Of a stretch of 64,000 nt of DNA, positions 37,301 through 49,400 are shown piece by piece (the first letter of the stretch is position 1; the number at the start of each line of letters is the position of its first letter). The stretch spans positions 3,766,501-3,830,500 of the forward strand of contig CM044860.1 of NCBI GenBank assembly GCA_024500155.1, read 5' to 3'. The position numbers and the translations under genes were made by a program. The notes beneath the pieces were generated by a model. The model was given only the letters and a program-made list of their open reading frames with translations, ran no database searches and was not told the DNA's origin. This DNA is from Chenopodium formosanum (taxonomy: Eukaryota; Streptophyta; Magnoliopsida; Caryophyllales; Amaranthaceae).

Positions 37301-40300
37301 CCTCAACCTTTTTCTTTCTTTCTTTTTTTAATGGTGACTGAATAGTTTGGGACTTTGTGTATTGATTGATTACTTGCTATGGCTACTCTTGAATCTAATA
37401 GTGCAGAAATTACCAATGAAGAAGTATATTAAAAGGTCTCCTTTGGATATTTGCTTCCAAATTTTGTAAGGGGGCTGGGGTGCTATTTTTCTCCAGAGAG
37501 GCCAACAACCTACAATGCTAGCCACTCTATCATCAGCTGCATTCTACCGGCGAGAAAACAATAAAAGAGTTATAATATGGTCTCTTCAACTCTTCAACAG
37601 CAGAAAAGGCAAAACAATGCATAGCGGAATAGTAATCTTAATGGTGGTTTTTATCAAGCAACATATAAAAGGTTTAGGAGCCACATGCTTGGAAATCAGA
37701 ATTAAGGGATAAAGGAAATGAGAAGGGTCCAAAAGACTACTAATAGATATGGACATAAGATGGAGAAAGCTCTTGGACAAACTTCCTCCTCATGTTTTAA
37801 AAGCTATTGGAGTGCATTTTCTTTAATTCACTCACTTGAAACTTCAAAAGAAATAAATTGACTCCAAAATAAGATTAAGATCTGGTTTATTAACACAATG
37901 ATGAGAAAACAAGAATGTGAGAGGTAAGTGGTAATAGATTTGATGCCATGAAGGATAGCAAGCTTTCTCTTGACAAACTGAAAATATGTGTTTATGAAGT
38001 GAAACTACTAGCCATAATTAGACAACTGTTACTTTTATATCATTTGGGCATTATATACTATATTTATTGCTGAATGGAACTTTGTTCTGTGTTTATAGCT
38101 ATTATAAAACATTGTTTCAATTTTAAGTCTCTGTATCCATTAATCTTTTTTGTGCAGCATTGCCAGCGTAGCATTCCATCCCTAAAAGTTATATAACATA
38201 ATACAAAACCCTAGGTGGTAAATAACACAACAAGAAGCATATCATTATCAGCATACGATGTCTTCTGGAACCCAAAATAAACATGATTTCAGTCAATAAA
38301 ATATTATTCTATCACAAGCAATGATTTTGATTTCGTAAGCAAGGAGGCAAACAGATATAGAGCTACAGGTTTTTCTGAAAAAAAGATATAATAGCAAGAA
38401 TCTTAGAGAACATCGCTCTAAAAGCTGATCTGGAATTATTCTAGTGAAAACAAACTCCAGAATATGAATAAAGAACTGTTCACAATTTGAACTGATAGAT
38501 GGGGCTCAACATCCAAACTAAATTTAGGGTTTCTAAAATTCAACTGTGTGCATATTTGAACTAATGAGTGGGTGAACTGCAGCATGATTAAAACAATTAT
38601 ATAAAATTTGCAAGCCAATCTCTATAATTCTTCAGTGAATGAATACAGGTACTCTGTGGCATATTATATAGCTAATATGCCTACCAGCAGGATTATACAC
38701 AGGCCATGATATATCCATCATTTCATACAAAAATGGCAGACTAAATTAGATCATCTTTATAAAAGACCAATACCATTGTATGGCAAGGTTAGGGTAGAAA
38801 AAGAGGGGAAGGGGAAGGGGGAGGGCGGGGGTGTGGGGTGGGGGGGGGGGGGGGGTCTGTCAAGTATGAATGCAGCCTTCTACAATTACCAGTATAATTG
38901 CAATATACTTTTAGCCATAACCCTGAACTAAAAAGTAAAAGCTATACAAAATCAAATTACCTTCATCACCTCCATTTATATATGACAACAAATCATCAAC
39001 AGATCGGTTATCTACATGCATTTCTTCAGCTTCAGCAGTCTGAAAAAAAGAAAGCCAAATTGCCATCATAATAATGTAAACAAGAAAATTTGAATTGTGG
39101 TTTAATGAAAGCATGCACGGAAAGTCCCAACGTGGATACCTTCAATTTCTCTTTCTCCCTAAGCTCTTTCCTCCTTTTTGCATACAGCCGATTCAAAAGT
39201 CTGATTCGAGGATCATCAGTCATGTTTCGCAAAGGCTCCAACTTCTCCTCCTAAAACAATCAAATCTGCATTAACATAATAGACAAGATAAAGAGGACAT
39301 GTCAAGCACACACAACACTGTAAGCATCAGAAACCTCTGTAAGATCATCAGGCAAACAGAATATCTCACGTATCTCCTCCGGAGTTTTGCCTTCAATCAT
39401 TCGTGCAAGTGCACGGCTTGTAAGTTCAACCAGGGGCTTCAATTGCAGGCTATCAGCAGCAGATGCCAACTCGCAGAGCCTTTTTGTATCCATTCGAATG
39501 AACTTTTCATCAAAGGATTTCCGTTCCTACGGAAATAAAGACGGATGTCAGGCTATGCATTTGCTTATATCTAAGAAAATAATAAGCCTAAAAAGGTAAA
39601 TTCTTCATTTTAAAAAAAATAAAATAATAGATAATAAAAAAAAAAGGTCACTCTTTACATCAAAGTGTCTATCATAATAACCACTTGTTTTCCAATATAA
39701 ATTGCAAGAAACAGCTCAAAGCAAATATTATTAAGAGCAGGAAAAGGCCACGACAGTTTAAGTAGTAGAGAAAACCTTGTTAGAATGTCCTGGAACTTGA
39801 TGGAAGCGGCAATAATCAAGAATCAGACTCAACATGGCAGGATTGACTCTTTGAGGAAGACAAATAGCATGATTTTTGGATGTGCCCTTTCCTGCATGAA
39901 TTTCATGACATATGACCGGGCAAAACATAGCTACCTCTTGTTCAACTTGTTGAATGGAACCATCAGCTGTCTGAAGCCAAATGTAAGTCTTCATCATCTG
40001 AGCATATATTGGAGCAGGTAAACTGTCAAAATTTCCATGAAATTCATCATGTTGAAAAACAGGAATGTCAGTGGAAGACTAGCACAAAGTAAGAAACGAT
40101 TCTATGTTTCAGTGGGGCAAAAAATTCAAATAAGCACATTTCATTTTAAGAAAATTAAACCAGCATCACACAGCCTAGGCATTGTTCTTGAAATACTCAA
40201 CCATCATAAAAGGTAGGATTTACAATATTTTTGTAAGAAAAGAAAATCAAGCCAATTGAATCTCCTAAGTTCCGTGAACAAATTACAATGAATTCAAGAC

Positions 40301-42837
40301 AATAGAAATAAGAGTGGAGAGTGGAGACTACAATGACACTGTCAAGACGAACCACCAGGGCAAAGAACACTTCTCTTTTAAGAGGAAAGGAAAATACTAG
40401 CTCTGCCCTTGTATCTGAAGAATAGGCTATAAACAAATATCTCAAATCAGCAAGATGATGACCATTATATCTAAGTAATAGGCTATAAAAAAAATTCTCA
40501 AAATGGCAAGACGATGAGCATTGTATCAAAGCAAAAGGCTATAAAGATGGATACCAAGAAAAAAAACCAGGATCTCACAAGAAGGGGCTATGTGATAAGA
40601 TCAAGGGCCTTTTTTTTTTTTCCTTATTTTATGGGAGGGGGTGAGGCTAGGATTTCTAGAGAGAAGGAAGATCCTGATGATTTTTATTTGAAGGAAGGAC
40701 ATTCATCCTCTTCACAGCCATTAATATTTACCCATCTCTTACATGCATCATTAATAATTAACAATTCAGCTACTGTGGAATATTAGAAATGGACAAAAGA
40801 ACTCACCAAATCACCCAAATTTCTAAATTATACAACCACTAATAGCTATGTATTTAAGACAGAAAAGAAACATTTGTGAGAAGATTAGCATTTGTGTTTA
40901 TAGATGAAGGATCACTACCACATAAAGAAATCATTGAAGAGCTGACCCAAAATACATTAGTAAAATAATGGTTTCAGCTAAAGGGGAAATCCAGAAATAA
41001 TGCTAAATCTCACAATACTTTCAACACCCGCAAAATTGAAACTTTTCTTTGCCTAAATAAAGTTGCAATTTTAACTAATTTTACCAACCAATTACCCAAT
41101 TATACTACTTCCTCCAATCTTTTTTTTTACTAGACCCATTACACCATTCATATCTCCTCCTTTGACCGTCTTTTGTGACTTATATGTAAGGAAATTCATA
41201 TTCATATGGGAACTTATTAGTATCATCTTAAAAAAATACTACTCCCTCCGTTTTTGAATACTTGCTCCATCTCTCCATGCGCGGAGTTGTAGGAGAAATT
41301 GAAGAAAGTAATAAAATATGGAGATAGTGGGGTTGGTGGAAGAATAAAAAATTGTAAAAAACAAAACTAGTAGAGATAATTAGAGGAGAGAGAATATGAA
41401 ATTAATAAAATATGATTTATATTGGGTCCACTAGGTGAGAGAAATGAATTAAATATTGTAAAAACTTTCCAAATAAGGAAATGGAGCAAGTATTTAAAAA
41501 CGGCCGAAAAAGGAAAGTGGAGCAAGTATTTAAAAACGGAGGGAGTATCATAATATTTAGTTTTTATAATATTTTTTAACTTGTTGAAAATTTAAGTTAT
41601 TAATGGTTAAAGCTATGCATTGGCAAGTGTGATAAACAATACATGTCAAGTAAAAAAGAACGGAAGAAGTATTTTTCCATCCACTCCCTCCTAATTCTAT
41701 TTTATTACCAACTTACCTTATAAGTGTTAACCCTTCCCTTCCCCAAGTTCATGGCTACACCAACAGATCTTGAATAACCACCCATCACCATTCCCACCTC
41801 AGGTGTCACCACCCTCACTGAAACAAACAGCACCCCACCACTGTCACAAAAAAAAGCACCCCCCCCCCCCAAATTCTTACAGAAAACAATTTGCAGCCCT
41901 TCTACTCTAAGCATCCCCACTCACACCAAAATCCACCAGCTTTCCCACCCACTCATCAAAACCACCATACCCAAACATAAAAACCTTTAAATTCCAGTCA
42001 CCATCACCACCCCTTCAAATCTCTGACCCTTAACATTGAAACTATCCTCTTCTCAAAATCACCACACCAACATCTTCAAAAGTCCAAAATCACCATTCCC
42101 CACCCAGGCAACCTTACCATTATCAAACCATAACTCACTATCTCTCCTCCCAATCTTTTATTATCCCCAATATAAATTGACGGGAAAGGTGATGGGTACT
42201 TTTCTCTTGATATTTCTCCCTCCTAGCTGTTCTTTGTTTAATATTGAGGAAGGGTGGTGATGGCTCCATAGTGGCGGTGATTGGGATGAGGAGGGAAAGA
42301 ATATGGGATCATGGTGTTGTAGTGAATGGTTGTTCATCTACTTCCTCTATTCTGCTTCATTTCAATCAATTATAGGGTTTATTAATTTGTTAAATTTATG
42401 TGCTTCCCCCCCACCCCCCTCTTATAAGTCCACATTAGCTGTCTAAGATGTGGTCTTTATTCTGATTTGTTTTCCCCAAAGTTTAAGTTACTATGGCAGC
42501 AGACCAGCAGTGGTGGAAGCGGCAGTGAGTTCTGGAGGAGGTGCAGTGGGTTGCTTTGGTAAATGACAGGCATAATGTTATGGGATGAAGTGGTTAATTA
42601 GATATACAAATCAAAGTAATTAACTCCATGCATGGACCAGCCTTTGAGACTTTGACACTCTCTGTCTCTCCTCTCCACTTTCTTAATTTCTTTGCAAAAG
42701 GGTATGTTGCAACTATAAATAGATAAAGTAAATAATTTGGCATAATGACTTGTCCCAAAACGACCTATGAATCCAACTTACTGCTTTGAGTACAGAACAT
42801 ACCTTGGTTTAGATTCCACCACGTCCAAATCAGACAT
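34362..42837 (-). CDS. ASK21: SKP1-like protein 20/21 (ASK20/21 type), 8 coding exons
   Basis: SKP1 proteins link F-box proteins to cullin in SCF ubiquitin ligases. This long subgroup carries an extra C-terminal region of unknown role. Coding exons are 42837-42803, 40022-39776, 39526-39335, 39250-39140, 39039-38961, 35905-35805, 35704-35550 and 34464-34362, giving 340 residues (Arabidopsis ASK21 is about 351). The BTB/POZ-like SKP1 fold starts at YIWLQTADGSIQQVEQEVAMFCP, with LPQRVNPAMLSLILDYCRFH. The dimerisation domain follows (MDTKRLCELASAADSLQLKPLVELTSRALA ... LPDDLTEEEK). DDPRIRLLNRLYAKRRKEL, a lysine-rich stretch (SKSKKKHRRKK), an acidic stretch and EVEDFTRRLN complete it. The first exon (MSDLDVVESKP) joins in frame only if exon 2 begins at 40022, and a start at the internal MMKTY (39997) is possible. 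An extra TTCA near the end puts TAA before the apparent original tail. Confidence 0.88.
38805..38855 (+). repeat. G-rich tract in SKP1-like intron (possible G-quadruplex)
   Basis: Successive runs of 3-16 G separated by 1-2 bases lie in the intron between the coding exons 38961-39039 and 35805-35905. The G strand is the non-transcribed plus strand, so the pre-mRNA would be C-rich here. Confidence 0.75.
41108..41669. mobile_element. Possible outer MITE interrupted by a younger one
   Basis: The left end ta|cttcctccaatctttttttt with ttactagac and the right end gtcaagtaaaaaagaacgg with aagaag|ta are roughly inverse and TA-flanked. The element at 41242-41545 lies inside. The match of the outer arms is imperfect. 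Confidence 0.4.
41242..41545. mobile_element. 304-bp Stowaway-like MITE in SKP1-like intron
   Basis: ctccctccgtttttgaatac with ttgctcc at the left pairs with ggagcaagtatttaaaaacg with gagggag at the right, and TA flanks both ends. A second partial copy of the right arm (gagcaagtatttaaaaacgg) immediately precedes it, suggesting internal duplication. Confidence 0.8.
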
Positions 42838-44673
42838 TTGCAGCTTCCTTCAGACAACAGATGAAGATCTACACCCTGACTTAATTGTCAGCTCCAACTT
42901 AAATAGTAAATAAATTAGTTTCTTCCTCTAGTTGGTGTACCCAATTACAGAGCAACAGGCAGACGGCTCAAATGAGCTAGTATGAACAGCACTCCTGTAA
43001 AATAATCATGACACAATTTTGAGTCAGAAATTAAATGAGAGAATAATACATTTATAAAGGAGGAGATTAAAAAGCATCACTGCAACTTAAAAAGGCACAT
43101 TTAATCCTTTGATAAAAAATAAAAAAATAAAAAAAATAAAAAAAAACTTTGTAACAAAAATGTTAGTGCACAAAGTTCATCCATGTATACTATTAAAAAA
43201 TTCAACAGCAAAATTACTGCAATTTAATTTATGGGAAAAACTAGGGATGAAAAAAATTCATCAAAAGTCAACATCTAACTGATCAAAGGCAAACAGAAAA
43301 GCAAGTTGTGCTACTTGTCAAAAATGGATGTCAAGTTGGACAATTCTTTCTCTTTTGGGGGCCTTCTTCATCTACACACTCAATAGAAATAGCCACTTTT
43401 ACTTGAGTTATTGGAAAGTGTGATGGAGTAAAATCATCTGTCGATTCGCGTTTGAAAGAGTTGATTTTCAAACAAATCCATTTTTGATTAATTTTAGCAT
43501 GAAATTTCAGGTTCCAAAGTTGTGTTCAAAAGCTATTAATTTTCAGGAGGGTTCAAGAGGGTTTTAGGTCATGCCCATTTATGCCAGGTTGTGTAAGCAC
43601 CTAAGCAAGCAAACTAGATAGCAAGTTGTGACTTATGAAGCAGTCTGCAATTCTGAGTTTCCAACTAAGCTCTCTGTTCAGAGTTTAAGAGTTCAGACAA
43701 TCTCTCTGCTCTATTATTCCGACTATAGATTCAGACATCTATTCATAATGATCTCTGTGACTCAGACCCACAAGCCATGGCTCTATAGTTATAGCTATGA
43801 AACAATCCTACTTACATCCTAAACATATGATTGATACCATTCATATAATCCAGAATAAAATTGCATCAAGTATACCAAATTATCAATCACGCATCTTCTT
43901 CCAAACATATTCACGAGCAAAAATTCCCGTATCCAGTTACACATGTTCCATTTCAATACAGATTCATTGCATTAAAAAACCCATTTTGGCTCAGCCAGAG
44001 TAGACAGACCCTGTGCTTCCAAAAATTAGGATGACATCTACAGTCACAGTAAATTTCAACTGTTTTCACATTTTGATGCCAAAGCTATGTTTTTTTGACA
44101 AGGAAAGAAATTAACCTAAAATTCTAATCTTGGGGATTCTCACAATAATTACAATAAAAAAATATATAATACAGAAAACAGAAATCCAATAATAACATAG
44201 AATCCAATTCAATAAAATGAAACACATAAACTTATAAAAAAGAGCTTCAACATGATTTTAATTTGCTCAAAAGTATTAAAAAATAAATAAATAAATAAAT
44301 AAAAAAAAAACAAGATCAGCTTCAAGAATAATCTCAAAGATTGCAACTTCCAAATTACAAAACCTAAAACCTTGTCCTAAAAATGAACATAAAAATAAAA
44401 AAATATGAAAAAGTCATTTTGCTAATAAAAAAAAAATATGAACATTAAATAAAAAAAAAAAAAAAAAAAAAAACCCAGAAATGATAAAATAAAAATCATC
44501 GAGCTCCACAATAACACCTGAAGAAATCATATTCACACAGAAATGAAAATGAAAAAAATAAACAAAAAAATCGACCAAAACAAAAGAGTGCAACAAATCA
44601 AACAAAAACAACATAATAACAATCCAATCAAATCATAACAGCAGCAATAAAAATAACATCGAAATGGAAGATA

Positions 44674-44900
44674 CCTGAGAGGCGGCGGAAATGGAGGAGA
44701 GAGAAAATAAATGGCGGAACGCCGGCGAGAGGAAGACGAAGAAGAAGAAGAAGAAGAAGAAGAAGAGGAGGAGAAAGGTGAGGTAAAGAAGATGAGATAC
44801 ATACAAAAATACCACCACCAATTATACGGCTGCTTTCGTTCGTTCGTTCGTTCGTCGTCAGGGTTTTTTTTTTTTTTTGGGTAAATTTTCTCTCTCCTCT
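44674..44900 (-). other. Probable non-coding first exon and promoter of the SKP1-like gene
   Basis: On the minus strand a CTCAG|GTATCT donor is present at 44673/44674. It is preceded by CTT-repeat sequence (plus-strand gaagaagaagaag, 44737-44765) and a CGAA repeat (plus-strand ttcgttcgttcg, 44837-44856), both typical of plant 5' leaders. The intron would run to the exon containing the ATG at 42837. The transcription start was not determined. Confidence 0.5.
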
Positions 44901-45195
44901 CTGCTCTTCCTTCTTCTTTTCTTCAACTCTGTAAATTTTTTTTTGGGGGGTCAAATTTTGTTGTAATTTTTTTAGGGAGATGGTTTTGATTTTTACTACG
45001 GGGTGTTTGATTAGGTTAGGATGTTTATAGGTTGCAGGAAAATAGACACGAGTATAGGTGTGGTAGTAATGATTTTTTATTTATATTAATGTTGAAGATT
45101 ATAAAAGTTGTATAAATACGGTTAAATTTGTCATTACTTACATATTTGTGAGGATATATAGAATTATAGATACTATAGTCGGTATTAAAGATTTA

Positions 45196-45462
45196 GGCTC
45201 TGTTCACTTCACCTTAAGAAAATAATATTAAGTAAAAATAATTTCGGTTCAGTAAAAATAATTTCAGTTCAGTAAAATTCAGTTTTCTTAAAGAAGAATT
45301 ATAATAGAAAATCAGTGAAAATAATTTCAGTTCAGCAAAAATAATTTCAGTTCAGTAAAATTAATTTAAGTTCAGTAAAAATAATTTAAGTTCAGCAAAC
45401 ATAATTTTGTTTCAGTAAAAATAATTTCAGTTCATCAAAAATAAGGTGAAGTAAACGGTGTC
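45196..45462. mobile_element. Second Tourist-like MITE family with internal minisatellite
   Basis: The left end GGCTCTGTTCACTTCACCTT pairs with the right end AAGGTGAAGTAAACGGTGTC; both are flanked by TTA. The interior is built from about ten copies of an 18-base word of the form aatttcagttcagtaaaa. A trace of a related end occurs near 27650 (ccccgttcacttcacttta). Confidence 0.8.
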
Positions 45463-46423
45463 TTAATCTTGAATTCTTGATTAGTAGATCACCTTTCTAC
45501 TAATAACACCTCAAACATCATAAAATCTTTCACCTTATCAATTTCTGATCTCAGGGTTTTATTGAAAATAGGGAATCATTTATTATTTTTATAATATTTG
45601 TGAAAACTGGAGTATATTACATTTCTTCTCTACTATTTGTCCCCATAATCCAAATGGGATGAGGGAAATAAAAGGGAAGAAATACAATAATGGATGTAAT
45701 TTTATAAGTAACTAGCGAGTGTCTCAATTTTAAAATTATTTGTGTAGTGAGGTGAGAAAACATTGACATCGCGAATTTTGATTTATGTAATCTATACTTG
45801 TACGACTTTCAATTATATAGTTGAAGAACCACATAGTAGAGATGAACTCATAAAATTTTACCAAGTTGGCATTATCAACACAAAAAGTAATCTTTACTTC
45901 ACTTTCACCATCATTTGTTGAACAAGTTGTAGACAACAACATGAGATGCTTATGACTAACTAGCTAAAGAATGAGAAAACCAACTGATCAATACAATGGA
46001 CAACGCGTTTCTCAAACATCAACTCACGCAGGTGCTCGCATTACATAGTTTCCAAGGAGCATGGGACAAAATACCAGGAAAGAATCAAAACATATGAAGG
46101 AACTTCTATCTGCACCCCAGAAAAGTCTTCTTCTACTCCGGCATATAAGAGCATTGTGTCGAATATCTGCACTTACAGATGGGAGTGCATGAAGGCTTTG
46201 GAGGCGTGCAGATAGCATCACCCATGAATAAACATAACTAAAAAAAAATGTTAAGAGGGGAAAAGATAATTCTCTACTATATCTGGGTAACTACATAACC
46301 CTGGGGCAATGGTAAAGTATCAAAACTATACCAAACATTATGTTACATCTCCTACAACTTACACAGGGATTTTATCCCCTCTAACAGTCCTGATAGTTGA
46401 TGTTACACCCTAAGTAATACCCG

Positions 46424-49400
46424 CTATTGAGATGAATGGAGCCGGACATGCGGACAAGGTCTATTGGGTTCTCCCCTTGTCCATAGATTCTTAAGATCAC
46501 CTCTTTTTTTAGCAAGTGTCAAGAATGTGCCTGCACAGATTACAGATCAATAAATAAAAAGGCACAATCAGTGGTCAAACTAATGCCCAAAACTCCTCTT
46601 TTTCACCCACTACTACGAGTAAGAAATGAGAAGTACATAAAGATGGCTAAAGTTCACTGAAATGAAAACACAAAAGTTCACTGAAAGGGAAACAATGAAG
46701 GTCTTTGGACCTTGCTGGTGCTGACAAGACCACATCACAGCTGGTGTCTACAGAATGGCCAGTGGCTTTGACACGAAGGAGAGAAGAATTGGTGGCTGCA
46801 TAACTGAGATGGAAAATTGTCTGTGTTGCGGGCCAGGGTAGAAGAGCGAATGTGGGATAATAACTTGATGTGTTATTTTCTAGTCAGTATTTCATCATGT
46901 GGATGAATCTTTTAACCCGATTCGATTTGTACAGTGATACATGGAAATTACCAAAAATTCCACTAAAAGAAGTCCGACTTACCAGTGGTTATCAGTGCTC
47001 AGAAAATATGATACTTACAATGGTTATCAGTGCTCAGAAAATATGATACTTACCAAGCGTAAAAGGAACTATGTAGAGGAGAGCTGGCTGGCCATGTCCG
47101 TCCATCAAGTTCAAAGCAACATACGTTACTAGGAGACCTGCAACAGAAATTTATAAGAACTTGAGAGGTCATCTTTAAACTCCAGCCAGGAAATCTAAAA
47201 CAAACTAGCCAGCATATCATAGATCAGATGTCATGGAGACATTACTGCTTTCAAAGTTTCAAACATATATGATGTAGATCCTATGTGGAATAAAAATTGT
47301 TTCAGAAACAAGAAAAGTAGTGATGAACCTTGCTATGCCCCGGAGGAAGGGGACGTTAAACGACTAGAACAAGCGAAAAACACATAAATTTCTATAAAAA
47401 AAAAAAAATGGGGTGGGGAAGATGAAAGAATTGATAAAGGCAATGCTACAGATTTCATATTTAAATAAGATAAAGAGAATAATAACCCTATCCAACACAA
47501 TAATGTTATTTCAATACTATATATGTCCGAGTCCACAAGTTTCATATTTTTTTCATACCTAAACCATAAGCAGTCATTCCCCACAAAAAGTATCCAGCTC
47601 GAATTCTCTTGTTCCCCAGCCAGTCATATCTGCATAGTCAACCACTCAACCCATTAACTTAATCCAAGCAGAAACATCACGAAGCAAATGCAATTGTGTG
47701 ACAATGGAGTAAATACTCTAATTAGAAAATACATTAATATTTTAGCACTGCCCTCGAATTTAGTGCAGAAATCACAAGTCCTTCCAAAACCACAACTCAA
47801 AAGCATTCCTGTATGCTACAGGATGGACAATGCTAGTACATTGGATTCCAACATTCAACATAATGCCATTCAAATATTCAATACTCAATAGAATAAAGAA
47901 GTAGCAACTCGCTAAAATGCCAATCAAATTCATTTGCTTTTCAAGTGTCAGACTGCCATTCAAGAAAAGAAAATGAAGTATTGGAGTAGCATAGGTGTAC
48001 AATCTATTTTCCAAATCAGAGCATAGGTCTACAATCTATTTTTCAAATCATGTAGCTGACCCCACTTATGGGATTAAGGCGTTCAAGCAAGCAAGCAAAG
48101 CAGATTTGTTCACCTTAATGAAAAGGCTATTACTAATCCTGGCAAGATGATGTCCCCAAATCCAATGACACTGTAACCGCCCCACGGGTCAAACATCCTT
48201 GGTATCTTCAACAGCATTGGAATTCCATCTTCCCCACTATTATCACCACGAGCAACCTGTATAGAGATCAGAAAACAACTTATGTATCTTGTACATTGAG
48301 AGACAGCTACATACGTTGAATCAGCAGGAAGAGAATAAAATGACTCACCACAATCATAACACTCTCATGGAAGAACCACTTGGAAGCAAAGACCCAAAAT
48401 ATGTCATAAAAGAACGCACAACTGAGAAGAACTGTGCCAACCTGTCAGAATTAAGGAGAAATATAAAGTTACATACAGCTAGCAAATGGGCAACAACACA
48501 ATTCTTACTCCAGCCTAACTCAAAGGTGAAAGGCCTATACAATAGTTACAGGAAGTAAACTTCAAATTCTTCTTGCTCTCTTAAATAATTTCAGGTTGAG
48601 CCACACAAGCACATAATTGACCTTTAGGTGTCATACTAGTTGGAAGACTCAAAATCAATGATAAGCTAACATGTTCAAAACTGCCACAAAGCTAATAGTC
48701 ACGACGATGACTTGAGATTGCTACACTAATTTTGTCCCTTTTTTAAAACAGCAGAATATTAATGCTTAAAGTGCTGGAAACATCAAAATGGGTGGAATTT
48801 AGCTATTAATGAAAAGGACCTTTATTATTCAATGGTTTTGAATCTATAAAAAGGTATGGGAGAAGGCCTAGAAAGAAAGGAACTTCTTTATCATTGAGGT
48901 AACGAAAAACTGAAAGCTAGCCATTTATTAGCAAAAGCTTATCCCCAGAGAGCTCATATTGCTTGTCAAATCTCAATATCTATTTAAAAATTCCTGGAGT
49001 TAGAATTTCCAAAATTTTAACTAAATAAAATACGTACTTTGTAAAATGTGACCTGATTAATGAAGCCAAATCTCATCCCTGGTAAAATAACTTTCACATC
49101 CCACTTGTTAATAGGTTCATATTGCTTGTCAAATCTCAATATCTATTTAAAAATTCCTAGAGTTAGAATTTCCAAATTTTTAACTAAATAAAATACGTAC
49201 ATTGTAAAATGTGACCTGATTAATGAAGCCAAATCTCATCCCTGGTAAAATAACTTTCACATCCCACTTGTTAATAGGTTCTCTTCCTCGAGTACTGTAA
49301 AGTCAGAAAGGTGTAGCCTGGGTTGTCTGGAAGGATTTGGTCAATAATCAAGAATTCAAAAGGAACTATATCTAGTTTTTCATGAATATTTTATAGTGGG

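Noticed and set aside
37379..37432. ATG followed by MATLESNSAEITNEEVY and a stop, inside an SKP1-like intron
   Set aside because: Could be a fragment of a retroelement ORF, but downstream frames are broken and no motif was recognisable.
44533..44954. Overlapping minus-strand open frames rich in Ser/Leu/Phe
   Set aside because: They arise from GAA/CTT and TTCG simple repeats in the likely 5' leader of the SKP1-like gene; no family resemblance.
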